A stretch of 64,000 nt of DNA, taken from Nemertoderma westbladi (Eukaryota > Xenacoelomorpha > Nemertodermatida > Nemertodermatidae). The notes beneath the pieces are model-generated. The model was not told the origin of the DNA. It saw only the letters and a list, made by a program, of their open reading frames with translations, and did no database searches. This document shows positions 12,224 to 25,031 of the stretch, one piece after another; the stretch's first letter is position 1; every line of letters starts with the position of its first letter. The stretch covers positions 92,806 through 156,805 of the forward strand of contig JAUCBJ010007162.1 in NCBI GenBank assembly GCA_032718475.1, in the 5' to 3' direction. The position numbers were made by a program, and so were the translations under genes.

Positions 12224-13974
12224 TACTACTAGTATCGGCATGCTGCATTGCAGCTGCATTTTTACGAATGCTGTGCCGGCTTGTCGACAAAATTGCGCCG
12301 CCACAACTCCCTATCACCCTTGACATTTGCTAGATCATCCGCATCTTCAAGGCCAGTGTCCTTTAAGATGCGTCTCAAGAAAGTCATGGGCTGTCCACCA
12401 TGCTTATTCAATCCATGAGGCTGCCAAAGTACAAGATTATGCACAGGCTGGTCCTCACGGCGAAAGCAATGTCCTGCAAAGCGGAGGCGATTTTGTTCTA
12501 GTGTCAAGCTTGGGGGAACCAATGAGACACCTCCTATGTTATATAGTGTCTGGTTGGAGATGTGTGCATTGTACTTGACACAATGAACCCGGCGTAGCAT
12601 TCTTGTGAATGTGCCATCCAGAGATTTGGTGTCCTCAGCAGTTAGAGCCAAGCATTGACTCCCATAGAGGAGTACTGGAACAACTGCTGTTCTAAATAAT
12701 CGAACCTTAAGTTTCCGATTAATTCTCGGTGACTTCCAAATCCAGGAAAGCCTATTCAAGGCTGCCCATGCCTTTCCCTTACGTATTCGAAGGTCCTCAC
12801 CTGACTTTCGGATCCATGATCCCAGGTAACAGAAGTCGTCCACATGCTCAATCATACCTTCCTTTGAGCTTATGCTCATCCGTTCAGAGACTTGCTGAGA
12901 ACTTTCAAAGTTAACTGTCAAAATTTTGTTCTTTCTGGAGTTAATAAAAAGACCAACACTAGAAGCAGCATGTTCTAATGAGCTGAGGAGCCGTTGGGCT
13001 CCCTCTAGTCATTCTGAGAGTACTCCTAAGTCATCAGCAAAGTCTAGATCAGTTAGGTACTTGGCAGGATTTCCTCGACTTCTGGAGCCAGTAGGTGGAG
13101 TTATCATCACCCCATCATCATTATGATGATCTAAGGACAGGCGTAGAACATAGTCAACCACAATTATGAACAAGAATGGTGCAAGTGTGTCTCCCTGGAG
13201 GACGCCCCATAACACTTCAAATGGTTCTGTGTCACCATCAACAGTAGACACAAATGTTGTCGAACCATCGTATACTGATCTGATTGCTGCAATAATTTCA
13301 TCAGGAATCCCATATAATGAAAGTATGCTGAACATACGTGAGCGGGAGACTGAATCAAAGGCCTTGAAGAAGTCAACAAAGATAACAGCCAGATGCCTGT
13401 CTTTCTTTTTTGATAACTCTTCAATTATCCTTCTAAGTGCCAAAATAGGCTCCATGGTCCCACGACCTTTACGGAACCCATTCTGATTTCCACGGAGCAG
13501 TCTCTCAATGGGATCCCTGATGCGATTTAATAGAATTCTATTGTATAGCTTTGCAGCAATCGAGATCAATGAGATTCCCCGAAAAGAACCATAGAGTGTT
13601 AGGTTGCCCTTCTTGGGAACTGGCACCAACTTATTCGTTTTCATTTCTTGTGGGACTCTTGTTGTTCGGTACATGTCTACTATGATGGGATAGATGAGCT
13701 TTAAACACTCAGGTATTTTAAAGACCTCAGGGGGAACGCCATCTACTCCACTGGCACGATTGGTCTTAATGCTCTTTGCAGCAGCCTTCACTTCTGCAAA
13801 GGAGATATCGCCATTGGGAATATCTGGGAGTACAGACTCAGACACTTTTACTTCAATAAAGTTATCAGGCAATACCCTGTCATTATTGAGGAGCTTTTCA
13901 AAGTGGGCCTTCCAACCATTGAGGCGATCGGCTGGTGATTCAGCCTTAACCTTGGTGGTTGGTTGGCTCGTTGG
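12224..13974 (-). mobile_element. LINE family A, 5'-truncated copy inside the SINE
   Basis: On the minus strand this copy runs from inside the ORF upstream of the reverse transcriptase to a (TAG)n tail at 12224-12232. The flanks repeat TTCGTTTCGGC at 12213-12223 and 13975-13985, an 11-bp target-site duplication. Coding segments are 13974-13009 (RT motif A FVDFFKAFD, then FADDLGVLSE) and 12921-12262 in the same frame (a C-terminal domain ending near GHCFRREDQP and a basic tail). A single TGA at 13009-13011 replaces the TCA seen in the copy at 25032. The ORF layout and microsatellite tail fit the RTE/CR1 group; the exact clade is uncertain. Confidence 0.85.
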
Positions 13975-13998
13975 TTCGTTTCGGCACGAGGGCTTTAA

Positions 13999-14875
13999 GG
14001 GGGTTAGCACCCCCCTATTTTGGAAATTGGCAAAAAAGTTTTTTTATTCTATCATGTGCCAAATTTAATGGAGATTTAAAATCTGCCAGCACTTTTCTCA
14101 TATCTTTTATCAAACTCAAGTTATTACTCAAAACGTAAGAGCTAGTCTGATTTTTGTAAAGCCTTCGAGCAGCACTATATTTTACAATTGTGCGGGGCCG
14201 TTTTCATAAAAAAGGCTCTCACGGAATAGATATGCATAAAATTGCTAATACGTTGTTTTACTAGTTAACTGTTTAGCAAGCATGAAAAATTTCGTTGAAT
14301 TTCATTCATTTTTGACAAAGTTATTGACGAACTTATAAAATTTGTATTATCTAAAATAGCGGGAAGGTTTAAATTGTTCCTTAAACATTAATCACCCATA
14401 TCTCAGAAAGACGTTTTTTCATGAAAAAGGCTATTTCTCCGCCAATTTTGACTGAAATGAGTTGAAATTTGGTACACTTGTTAAGATTACCCTTCTCCAT
14501 ACTTCTTCTTAACAAATTTGGTTGGAAATGCTCTGGAGCCTTTTTATATCAAAAAAGCCCTTTTTGGGGCCTTTTTGTTCTAAAAAGTCTCCAGAGCATT
14601 TGAGGCAAAATTTGTTAAGAAGAATTGGATGCAGGGTTCTTCTGAACCTATAAGCCAAATTTCAACAATTGTCAACAAATATTGGTGGAGAAATAGCCCT
14701 TGGCGCAAAAAGGCCCTTTTGGCCATTACGGAGCCATTTTGGGGCCAATTTTAAAAATATTTGGTTAGGCTATTCTCAGACAGTCCAGACGTTGTTTTGT
14801 AGCAGAAAAAATAATTTTCAACCAATTTTATTGTCCAGAGACACAAAAATGTGAGGTTCAATTTGGGGCTACCCC
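13999..14875. mobile_element. TTAA-flanked foldback MITE, 877 bp
   Basis: TTAA at 13995-13998 and 14876-14879 flanks this insert; the uninterrupted SINE at 18310 has a single TTAA. The ends are GGGGGTTAGCACCCCC and, in reverse complement, GGGGTAGCCCC. The interior is a long imperfect palindrome: about 14410-14560 pairs with 14580-14725 (for example CTTCTTAACAAATTT against AAATTTGTTAAGAAG, and ATGCTCTGGAG against CTCCAGAGCAT). It has no ORF. A TTAA target is the hallmark of piggyBac-type transposition, although the terminal bases are not the usual CCC. Confidence 0.7.
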
Positions 14876-15648
14876 TTAAAGGGACCAGCCAGGGCGCATC
14901 TCTGCCTTGCATACTTACGTGGTTGTTAAATGAGTACTGGAGTTTCCTCTGGGGAGTAAAGTTCTGGGGGGACCGCACTGGAAATAAGTCGTCAGACTTT
15001 GTGCGTAATCCCTGGCCTAGCGGCCGAAGAAAAATTTACTTACTTCACATCAATACTCAGCGTTGGTTTTAATATAATGTATATTTTGATATCTGTTTCA
15101 TGGGAATTGAATGAAAAATAAAAAAGTAGTGGGGAATTTAGTGAGAAAAAATTTCAAAATCGACAATCTGAGAAAAGCTCAACGACAAACTCATAAATAT
15201 CAGCCATAAATAAATACTGGTTTTTCTTGTTAACAAAAATATTATGTGCATTTTTGCCGTTCCCTGTAGTAATTTTTCATATTTAATTGATGCAAATTTG
15301 GAAAAATTGCAAAATTTTCGAAAAAAATTCTATAATTTTTTTATATAAAAAAAAGAAAAAAACAAAAAATTTCAAACATTTCAAATTTTGAAAAGTGCTG
15401 CGCTTGCTGTTTTTGTGTTTTCTCACAAACTACAATTTTTTCCCCGGGCTTCATCCTCGAAAGAATGACGTGCTTTTTATATTCCTAGAAAATGCGGATT
15501 AAAAGTTTGGACAAAAAATGTTAATTTAAAGCTTTAAAGATTTATAATAGAAATAGTTAATTTTAGTAAGTATTTAATTATTAATTTGGTGTGTAACCAT
15601 GGTAACCCACCTTCCTTTGCGATCGGCTTATGTTCCGGAGCGAAGGCT
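14876..15648. repeat. 773-bp duplicate of 18310-19082
   Basis: The two segments align at a constant offset of 3434 with no gap, and I saw no mismatch in the lines compared. The segment holds the SINE body and tail (to about 15045), then roughly 560 bp of host intron, then 38 bp of host exon (15611-15648). It ends abruptly at GGCT, followed by CGTTTTTGA and TGGACAG. Confidence 0.9.
15611..15648 (-). pseudogene. Fragment of the host exon at 19045-19171
   Basis: Identical to the last 38 bases (gene sense) of the exon at 19045-19171, including its GTGGGT donor just outside. The rest of the exon is missing, so this is a displaced exon scrap and not a functional exon. Confidence 0.8.
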
Positions 15649-15656
15649 CGTTTTTG

Positions 15657-17309
15657 ATGGACAGCACTGTTACAATAGCAACATGTTCAGAAATAGGTGT
15701 TATTGCTTTCAAAACCCAAACGCTTTATTATTTATCCATATACAGTATATATAAATTTATAATATAAATCTTTATATTATATAGGTAGGTAACCGGTAGG
15801 TACATTAGCACTACTGCACTAGAAGTAGAACTAGGCAACCATGGCCTCTGATAGGGTGATAGGTAAACGGCAAATAGGCCTCTGATAGAGAGGCCATTAC
15901 TTTTAAGAAGACCGAATAGTACAGTGTGATCGGTAATGGTGGTATGGCTAAGGTTTGGAATTTAGTTAGAATTTAGTTGAAAGTTCAACTATTTTTCTTC
16001 AAAAAACGCTTTAACTAACTAAATTCGTCGCGACAAATTAACTAAAACCACTTTAACTAAATAACACCAAATGACAACTTAACTAGTTGACCTTTCAACT
16101 ATGTAGTTTAACAGCACTGGCCATATGAGCAGAGCATATGACTATGAATAGATCATAGATGATAGAGATAGAACATCATGGACCCAAACACCAAGACAGC
16201 CAGACCCAGACCCAATAGGTACTGAATAGGCCTACTGGAATAGCAGACATCAGGACACAGCTGCATAATGCAGTAGTGTAGTGTATATATCAGTATATCG
16301 GTATTTAAATCAAAACTGCACTGTTATGGCTGTATGGACTGTGACTGGCTGAGTGGTACATACATCAGTACATACAGACATACATATTACATAATTACAA
16401 TGCAACATTATTTTAATGATCAATTTATTAATTATTATAAGTATTATAAGCAGGGATCGCACACGTACAGTCAGACATAGTAGTTACTTTTTGCGGTTGT
16501 GGTATGGCTTTGTAGTAGCTTGCTTTAGTGATATTAATTTCATTGATTTTTACATTAGGTAAATTATTGATGACGTGGTATACTACTAAAGTTCAATGGT
16601 GAGAGGTAAATAAAAAAGTCTCTCATTGGCCGTATTCCAACCACTAAAAAGGAGGCTAGGGAATACTATAAGTGGATACAATAAATGAACACGGCAGGGT
16701 GGTTGTTATAGATTTTATAAAGCTTTGAGTAGGGCGGCGCATTGCTAATAAAATGTGAGTTTTAGTCGCAAAGAAGCGTGTCGCTCCCAGAAAGTGGGAC
16801 TTGCGTCTAATATTTACACTAGAGTTACACTTTCTAATAAGTCCACTACTCCAAACAGACCCAACAAGTCATTTCTTTTGAAGCTAACGTAACTTCGTTA
16901 TAGTTTCTTTCTCTCAGTTTCCGTATGCCTCTCCTCCATCCGATTTTACGCTTCTCTCGCTGGATGTCCTATACCTGTAGATGTAATTACCACCCTTTGA
17001 TGATATCTCGAGAAACGATCATACTATTTTTAATGTGATTGTACAGTTTGGTAAACTGAATCAGGCGATATATCATCATAATTTCGGATGACACGTACCA
17101 GTGAAATCAGTCTTTAAAAAAAAATTCAAACCAATATCAATGTACATATACAGATACACCCCGACACACAAATAAAGATACGTTTTTGACAGCAATAAGC
17201 CTAAAGGGCTTCTAATAATTAATTTCAATGAAAGGACACGCTGAAAATGCCGTTTATCACAGAAATTAACACAAATACTGTAACTGCTATTATCTTAGCT
17301 TCTCAAAGG
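15657..17309. other. Intron with a small inverted repeat near 15950-16115
   Basis: No exon found. Around 15950-16115, GTTGAAAGTTCAACT and GTTGACCTTTCAACT flank a core with repeated TTAACTAA, which looks like a small degenerate MITE. The remainder is unremarkable AT-rich DNA. Confidence 0.4.
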
Positions 17310-17818
17310 CTACACGTAAATTCTACTTGGAAAATTTATAAACTTTTCTCAGACTACATGTGTACCAAGTTTGGTTAAATTTCATTAACATTTGGCTGAG
17401 TTATTAACGTTTAAAATTAAAAATTTAAATTAAATAAATTAAAAAACAAGCGTGTACCAAGTTTGGATAGATTCCATCGATACGGTGTCCCAAAGAGGCC
17501 ACCGTACTATTTTTTCGAGAGTAAACTTTCTTTTTCTCATTTTATACAGCAATCAAATTGACTTTTGACATCTCATTATGTAAAAATGTCATTTACAAAT
17601 TGAGATATAGACATGAGATATAGACTATGTCAAGATGTTAAATTGAAAATTACAGTTTGACATTATGACATGTCAAAATGTTAATTTAATATGTTGTATC
17701 AATTGAGAATAAGAAAGATTACTCTCTAAAAAGTACGGTGTCCTCTGACGGAAGCAGGTTGAGATAGTGGTGGTACGACCCGTATGCAAAGCTCGCTTAC
17801 TTTCATGGCTCGCCCCAC
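17310..17818. repeat. Dispersed MITE-like repeat, copy 2 (interrupted)
   Basis: Shares ordered blocks with 4298-4503 (AAATTCTACTTGGAAAAT, TGTGTACCAAGTTTGG, GAGTTATTAACGTTTAAAAT) and ends GCTCGCTTACTTTCATGGCT then CGCCCCAC. The block between about 17494 and 17746 is a separate inverted-repeat element inserted into it. Confidence 0.55.
17494..17746. mobile_element. MITE with inverted ends of about 40 bp
   Basis: The left end AGAGGCCACCGTACTATTTT, followed by CGAGAGTAAACTTTCTT, pairs with the right end (reverse complement AGAGGACACCGTACTTTTTA, then GAGAGTAATCTTTCTT). The interior is AT-rich and carries repeated TGACAT/ATGTCA motifs. There is no ORF. Confidence 0.65.
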
Positions 17819-18207
17819 ATTGTTTGTATTATCTTGCTAAGCTGAGGTCAGGGTATCTCGACCGGCCACAACCATTGTATAACTCTTGTTGTATGTGTAT
17901 TTTGGTGAAGGGGATTTTGATATAACATAGGCCTACACAGTAGATATGTTCCTGAAATGAGTCTAGTCATGTATCTGATAGTCAGAATCAGTAGTATGTA
18001 TTCTGCACTACTATGCCTATTCAGCTATTGCAGTACATGTTGTATACTGCTGCACTACTTTACGCAGATATGATTACAAGATTATATATGGAGGATAGAT
18101 ATATTTTAGTTATACTGATATGTGTTTTTGTTATTCCGGGGTACACGAAACACAACAACTCTGATCAGTGATCAGTGATCATGATCTTGCATGATCATAA
18201 TCTTTAG

Positions 18208-18480
18208 GTTCCACCTTGGTGTAGTGGTTGCATTGAATTCACATCTCCTGTAGGTCGTGGGTTCGATCCTCACATGGGCCAGGGCAGTTTTCGTTTCGGC
18301 ACGAATGCTTTAAAGGGACCAGCCAGGGCGCATCTCTGCCTTGCATACTTACGTGGTTGTTAAATGAGTACTGGAGTTTCCTCTGGGGAGTAAAGTTCTG
18401 GGGGGACCGCACTGGAAATAAGTCGTCAGACTTTGTGCGTAATCCCTGGCCTAGCGGCCGAAGAAAAATTTACTTACTTC
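18208..18480 (+). mobile_element. tRNA-derived SINE, full-length copy
   Basis: The 5' head has box A-like TTGGTGTAGTGGTT (18216-18229) and box B GGTTCGATCC (18260-18269), with a T-arm GTGGG/CTCAC around the TTCGATC loop. The body contains ACTGGAAATAAGTCGTC and CCTGGCCTAGCGGCC, and the element ends ATTTACTTACTTCAC, a short TTAC-repeat tail. A Pol III promoter plus a microsatellite tail is the standard SINE plan. The 5' end is fixed by the position where identity with copy 1 begins. Confidence 0.8.
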
Positions 18481-19082
18481 ACATCAATACTCAGCGTTGG
18501 TTTTAATATAATGTATATTTTGATATCTGTTTCATGGGAATTGAATGAAAAATAAAAAAGTAGTGGGGAATTTAGTGAGAAAAAATTTCAAAATCGACAA
18601 TCTGAGAAAAGCTCAACGACAAACTCATAAATATCAGCCATAAATAAATACTGGTTTTTCTTGTTAACAAAAATATTATGTGCATTTTTGCCGTTCCCTG
18701 TAGTAATTTTTCATATTTAATTGATGCAAATTTGGAAAAATTGCAAAATTTTCGAAAAAAATTCTATAATTTTTTTATATAAAAAAAAGAAAAAAACAAA
18801 AAATTTCAAACATTTCAAATTTTGAAAAGTGCTGCGCTTGCTGTTTTTGTGTTTTCTCACAAACTACAATTTTTTCCCCGGGCTTCATCCTCGAAAGAAT
18901 GACGTGCTTTTTATATTCCTAGAAAATGCGGATTAAAAGTTTGGACAAAAAATGTTAATTTAAAGCTTTAAAGATTTATAATAGAAATAGTTAATTTTAG
19001 TAAGTATTTAATTATTAATTTGGTGTGTAACCATGGTAACCCACCTTCCTTTGCGATCGGCTTATGTTCCGGAGCGAAGGCT
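18310..19082. repeat. Source segment of the 773-bp duplication
   Basis: Contains the SINE body, intron and the 3' end of the host exon. Because the intact exon and splice sites are here, this is the original and 14876-15648 is the derived copy. Confidence 0.8.
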
Positions 19083-19171
19083 TCAGGACGACGTCCTTTC
19101 TTCGGTGTGAACATCTCCATGGTAACAGTGAGTCCGTTCATCTTTACGTTCGGCGGCTGGCGTTCCAAATT
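19045..19171 (-). CDS. Host gene, internal exon (SAXO-like, tentative)
   Basis: The acceptor reads CCATTAAG|AATTTGG and the donor GGAAG|GTGGGT. The exon is 127 bp, entering in phase 0 and leaving one base, which is completed by the GA at the start of the exon at 11416. It encodes 42 codons plus a split Gly, with LTVTMEMFTPKKGRRPEAF and PEHKPIAKE. The alternation of Thr/aromatic and Pro/Lys segments continues the modular pattern of the other exons. The acceptor has a weak pyrimidine tract. Confidence 0.7.
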
Positions 19172-22129
19172 CTTAATGGAAACAAACTTATTATATAAAT
19201 GTTACCCTGGTTACTGCCATATAAAATATATTTGTTATTAAACTCTTCTCATTAAAGAATATCGACCACTGCTCAACAACCTTTACTTCGCCAGCAGTGC
19301 CCACTGAATCTTAATCTGCGTTCACGGAGGGTGGTTGATACAGGTGGTATTGTACCATAAAGCTCGGCGTTTGTCATGTGTTGTCTCCAGCTGATGTTTA
19401 GGGCTGCCCTTAGTAGTCTTGTGTAGCAACCATCAATTCGTTGTTCAAGTGATTTAGTCAGTGTCCAGGTCTCACCCCCGTATAAAAATACACTTTCCAC
19501 TGTGGCTCGAAAGAACTTAGTCTTCAGGTGCCTGGAGAGATCTGATTTCCAGATGGTATCCATTTTTGATAGAGCTACCCAAGCCTTTGCTGTCCTAACT
19601 TCTATGTCCTTTTTGCTACTCTCTATCCATGATCCAAGGTACTGGAAGTCATTGACTTTCCTTAGTTGATTATTATCAATGATTGTCAAGTTTCCATCAA
19701 CATTAAAGGTCATGAATTCGGTCTTTGTAGCATTTATATGCAATCCAACCTCACTAGCAGCCCCCTCCACTTTATTTAGTAGAAGCTGTGCATCTGCTAG
19801 CGTATTAGAGAGCAGGGCGATGTCATCCGCAAATTCGGTGTCTGTGACTGTAGTTGCCGGATATCTACTACTTCTGCGTTTTTGAAGTGTGAATCCCAGA
19901 TCTTCACCCTTTGTGGCCGTCCTCATTGCGTAATCCAGCACAATTACAAATAGTAATGGTGCTAATGTGTCACCTTACAGTACGCCAGCCAGGATTGAGA
20001 AAAACTCAGTTTCACCATCTGGTGAGAGTACCTGCGCTTCTGTGTCACAATATAACAATCCAATGCCAGCAAAAATTACTTCTGGTATTCCATAAGCTCT
20101 TAGGATTTCAAGCATTTTACCTCTATGGATGGAGTCGAATGCCTTCTTGAAGTCCACAAAAGTCATGACTGCGGGGAGATTCTTTGACTTAATTCCTTCA
20201 ATCAGTCTCCGTAGTGCAAGTATCTGAGCTATTGTTGATCTACTTGGTCGAAATCCGTTTTGGCTCTTACGCAGTAGTTTCTCTATGTGAGGCCTAATCC
20301 TATATAGAATCATTTTATTGTATATTTTGGCAGCAACCACAAGCAGACAGATCCCACGATAGTTTGTTGGTTTGCCGAGGTCTCCTTTCTTGGGGAGAGG
20401 CTTTAGTTGACCTTTAGTCCAAATTGGTGGTGGCTTTTCCCCTTTTAACATCCGGTTGCAAACATTCAACGATGGTCTGTTTCGCACTCCGGTTTTCCAT
20501 ACCTCCGCTGGGATTTCATCTAATCCACTCGCTTTATTATTGGACATGCTTTTAATGCTTCTTTGGAGTTCGGCAGGTGTGAAGTCCCCTGTTTCTATAT
20601 ATGTGTCTTGTCATATATTTTCCTTGTAGGGCTGACCTCGATGATTGGTGGCTGCCCAAGCAAGCTGCTGAAGTGATTTTTCCACTTCCCAACACGTTCT
20701 TCAGGACTATCGGCTTTGAGGCGCCCCTTTGCACAACTTTTCCGACCAGATTCCTCATTTACAGTTTGCCAGGTAAGTCTTGATTGTTGGTGAATGTGAA
20801 CAGTTGTAATTGCTTCAGTTTTATCCTGTATGTACTTTTTCTGGCTGATGTTGTAAGCCAATTTAAGATCGTCCTTAGCTTTAAACCTTGTTAATGTTTT
20901 CGGTTGTTGGTTGTTCGGTTTTAACTTTGTAGGCTATCTTAAGATCTTCTCTCTTACAAGTAACCTCAGAGTTTTGCCATGGCACATACTGTTTTCGCTT
21001 GGGTTTCTGGGGGATATGCCTCTTAGCTGATTCCTTGTGGGCTGTTATTATATTCTGGTATATTGAATTGGTGGATTGGTCTTCATCCATTGACTGAAGT
21101 GCTTCAAAGCGGTTTTGAACTTCTACTGTATAAGCATCCTTTACAGCATTGTCAGTTCTGAGTTTCTCCCAGTCATATTTGATTTGCTTGCTTGTCCTGG
21201 GTTTGCTGGCTCTCAAACTGAGTCTGATCTCTGCAGTCACAATTCTGTGGTCCGAACCAATTAGGTTGAACGAGCTGTATGCCTCGCAGTTGATCATGCT
21301 GTTTCTCCACTTTTTGTTTATAAGGATGTAATCCAGTTGTGCTTTGGTTCCATTAGGGTATTGAAAGGTCCATAGCTTCCCCTTACTCTTTTCGAATGTG
21401 TTGTTTGTTGGTATCAATTCACATTCTTCCATTAGGTCTAAAAGTAAGTACCCATTTCTGTTAGAACTGGTGTTATAGGTGTAACCCTTGATGTCTTCTG
21501 GGCCAATTTGCGCATTCAGGTCACCAGCAATGACTTTAACATTGTGTTTCGGAATGTCCTTTATAAGTCCAGTCAGTTCTTCATAAAACTTGACTGCTTG
21601 TTCTGGCTCTGAGGCATTGGTTGGACTGTAGCAACATATAACTGTTGCCTTGGGATTCCCATCAAATGTTGCGATCATAACCCTGGAATTTATAGATTCG
21701 ATGTTGTTTAGGGTTTTAAGTGCAAATGGGCTTAGCAGAATTCCTACTCCACCAATTGACGCATTGGCCGAGTTTCTTACTGCTGAGCTTGTTACTAACG
21801 TCCATCCATTTCCAATGTCATTGTACTTCATGGCAGTGTCTTCATGACAAATCCGATGTTCTTGGATGCAGATGATGTCGATGTTATATTCCATTGCCAG
21901 AGCGACCATGTCACCCTGTTTGCTATGTGCTTTCAGCGTGCGTGCGTTCATTGTAGCAATCTTTAGTGTCTTTTTACATTTCAACAGGTTGGTTCTTCTT
22001 TCTTCTCTGTCTTCTGTTCCAGTAGCCAATTTATCGACCCCAGCCTGGTGTACCACTGAGGGACGCGGTCCTTGTTGACCCGGGCGACGACCGAGCCGGT
22101 ATTTCTCCTGGAGGGTTCTCATACTCATC

Positions 22130-22310
22130 TTTCAGTTGCGATAGTAAACCGCTTGTGGTCGCAACTCCTACTTCAGTTGCGGGAGTAAACCGCTTGTGGT
22201 CGCAACTCCTTCAAGCATCTTCGCAGTAGGTCGCCGTTGGTTGATTACCTTCCGCCGACCTTGTCAGCATGTCTAGCCGTTGGTTGATTACCTTCCGCCT
22301 ATCCATGGCC
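22130..22310 (-). repeat. LINE B leader with short duplications
   Basis: AGTAAACCGCTTGTGGTCGC occurs twice within 80 bp (22143 and 22187 region), and CCGTTGGTTGATTACCTTCC occurs twice (22231 and 22280 region). Tandem leader repeats are common in LINE promoters. Confidence 0.6.
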
Positions 22311-22500
22311 TACAGCCCTGCTGCCGACTGTAGGGGTTCTTTTGTTACACCCTGAACAACGTGTGCCTCCTGGGTTAGGTTACCTAACACTGGTAGAGGA
22401 GCATCCAGTATAGACAGGGCGGGGCGTGTATCATCTCTAATGCAGGTGCGTACAAGCCTTTGCCTTCAATGGTGCCCTAGGAGCTATAGCCCTCAATAAC

Positions 22501-22559
22501 TTATTTAGTTGACGGGGCTAAACCAACCCATTCTTGATCAACTAAATAATGAATAGGCT
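22501..22559. repeat. Inverted repeat in the LINE B leader
   Basis: TTATTTAGTTGA (22501-22512) is the exact reverse complement of TCAACTAAATAA (22548-22559), giving a 12-bp stem with a 35-base loop. Confidence 0.6.
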
Positions 22560-22754
22560 ATGCTTATCGGGTCTGCCCTACTGGGCTGACAGCTACAGGT
22601 AGTACCACATTGCTGCCATAGTGGTAGCAGGATCTGGGGACCTGACCTGACAGTAAAATGAAATTTAAATGCATTGTAATTGCTATTGTTTTCTTAATTT
22701 CACTACCGGTACTAAGATTCCCCACCAATGAACCACTAACTGATAATTGATTAC

Positions 22755-22916
22755 CTTCATTCCTTCTCTGTAATCCCCATATCGCGTTGGCGGTTTCACG
22801 CGGCCCCAGTTCCTATAGAAATCCTGGTTGATGGTTCGCCCATCGAATTTTGCAAGATTCCCAATTACACCGCCAGGTGGCGCTTCCTTTACTTCACGTC
22901 TCGGCGAGAAATGTTC
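22755..22916 (-). CDS. Host gene, internal exon (SAXO-like, tentative)
   Basis: The acceptor is ATTCCGTAG|GAACAT and the donor ATGAAG|GTAATC. The exon is 162 bp, exactly 54 codons, phase 0 at both ends, with no stop in that frame. It contains KFDGRTINQDFYRNWG followed by KPPTRYGDYREG, an F-x-G-x-T...Y pattern that also occurs as FHGETQYTHDY in the exon at 27740-27957. The repeat suggests a modular scaffold protein. The introns on both sides are several kb and full of mobile elements. Confidence 0.75.
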
Positions 22917-23229
22917 CTACGGAATTATAAATCAACAACATTATTGGCCTGTTTATACTGTATATAAAAAAACATTCCAGAGAAGACACATATTTAGTAA
23001 TATAATATAATATAATAATTTTATATATAATTTGTTGTAGAATTTATTTAATCTACTATTAATTAAACATTAATTTTGCCTGACCTGTTTTAAAGCGCAT
23101 TGAGAGATTACTTGAGTTGTCGCTATAAATATTTTATATTACTATTTTGTCACTCGGAACTCTTTTTACAAATATATGTTTAACACAGCATTATGTTTTC
23201 ACATTATTGTGTAGGTTTGTTATTATTTA

Positions 23230-23251
23230 AGGGAGGGGGGGGGGGGGGGGT
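23230..23251. repeat. Poly-G tract
   Basis: Near-pure G run in the 4.2-kb intron. Confidence 0.9.
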
Positions 23252-23456
23252 GGTTCACTAATTCCGAAAAAAAAATCGATTTTTCAATTATACAATCCCC
23301 CTAGTGCATATTTTTATGAGGATTTCAAAACTTCAAGCCGTTTGTTAATAGCTTATGTAGTTCAAAAGTTATGAGTGATAATGTTAACCGTACTTTGTGT
23401 AAATGTCGGTGAAATCTGTCTGGGATTGTGTTTCTGACAGTTTGTCTGTCAAAAAA

Positions 23457-24310
<854 letters not shown>

Positions 24311-25031
24311 GGTCATATTTTGACGGACAGAGCGACATTAATTCAGACCGACATGTCGCAGTCAAATTAGAAAATTGACAATAGAAATGAAATCATCGAC
24401 CCGGAAAACCCTTGCAACAAGATTTCCAGCTGGGTTGTCTGCATTCTAAGATTTCAATGAAAATTACTCTAAAACGATAAACTTTAAATGCGTTTTCTGA
24501 AGAATGGAAATTTTAAATTTAAAAATTCTAGGCTTTTCTAAAAATGAACGAATTCGTATGAAATTTGGCACGAATGAAGACTGGGTGATTCTTAACATCC
24601 TATTACCACTTTTTAATTTTCTTTGAAATAGCTAAAATATTTTTCAAAATGTTGAAATTTTTGGCCAAAAATGGCGAAATCTGTCAAAAATAAGCTTAAA
24701 ATTCGGTTTTTTAAAATAATTTTTGAAAACAAGTATTTATCAAAATTATTGACATAGGGGCGATTTAGCTTACCATTCTGCACAAATGATCAAATTTTTG
24801 GGTACTTGATAACCATCCCTCTAAAAGCCTTTGCATTTTAAAAAATAATTGCATAAATTATGTTAAATTAGGTAAAAAATTAAAAATTTCGAAATATTGT
24901 TGAAATTTTTTTTCCACATATTATATACAAGTCAACATAAATAAACAACATAAGCAAAACATCAATTAATTTGGATAAAATCCAGTCTTCTAAATAAGGG
25001 GATGGTTATTTGGTGAACTGCGAATGAATTT
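24311..25031. other. AT-rich intron sequence
   Basis: Poly-A/T-rich, no exon or inverted-end element recognised. Confidence 0.5.

Larger units (their letters stand above)
19273..22650 (-). mobile_element. LINE family B, near full length but disabled
   Basis: On the minus strand, 22128-20881 encodes an apurinic-type endonuclease: MNARTL near the start, IQEHRI, GGVGILLSP, YSPTNAS, AGDLNAQIG and SDHRIV carry the expected Asn, Glu, Asp and His residues. The reverse transcriptase follows (20547-19975 with FVDFKKAFDS; 19941-19273 with FADDIALLSN and a C-terminal LRERRLRFSGHCWRS). Two frame changes lie between 20881 and 20547, and an in-frame TAA at about 19972 replaces the Gln of the VLQGDT motif. 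The 5' leader extends to about 22650. It is non-functional now. It is RTE/CR1-like and distinct from family A. Confidence 0.85.
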
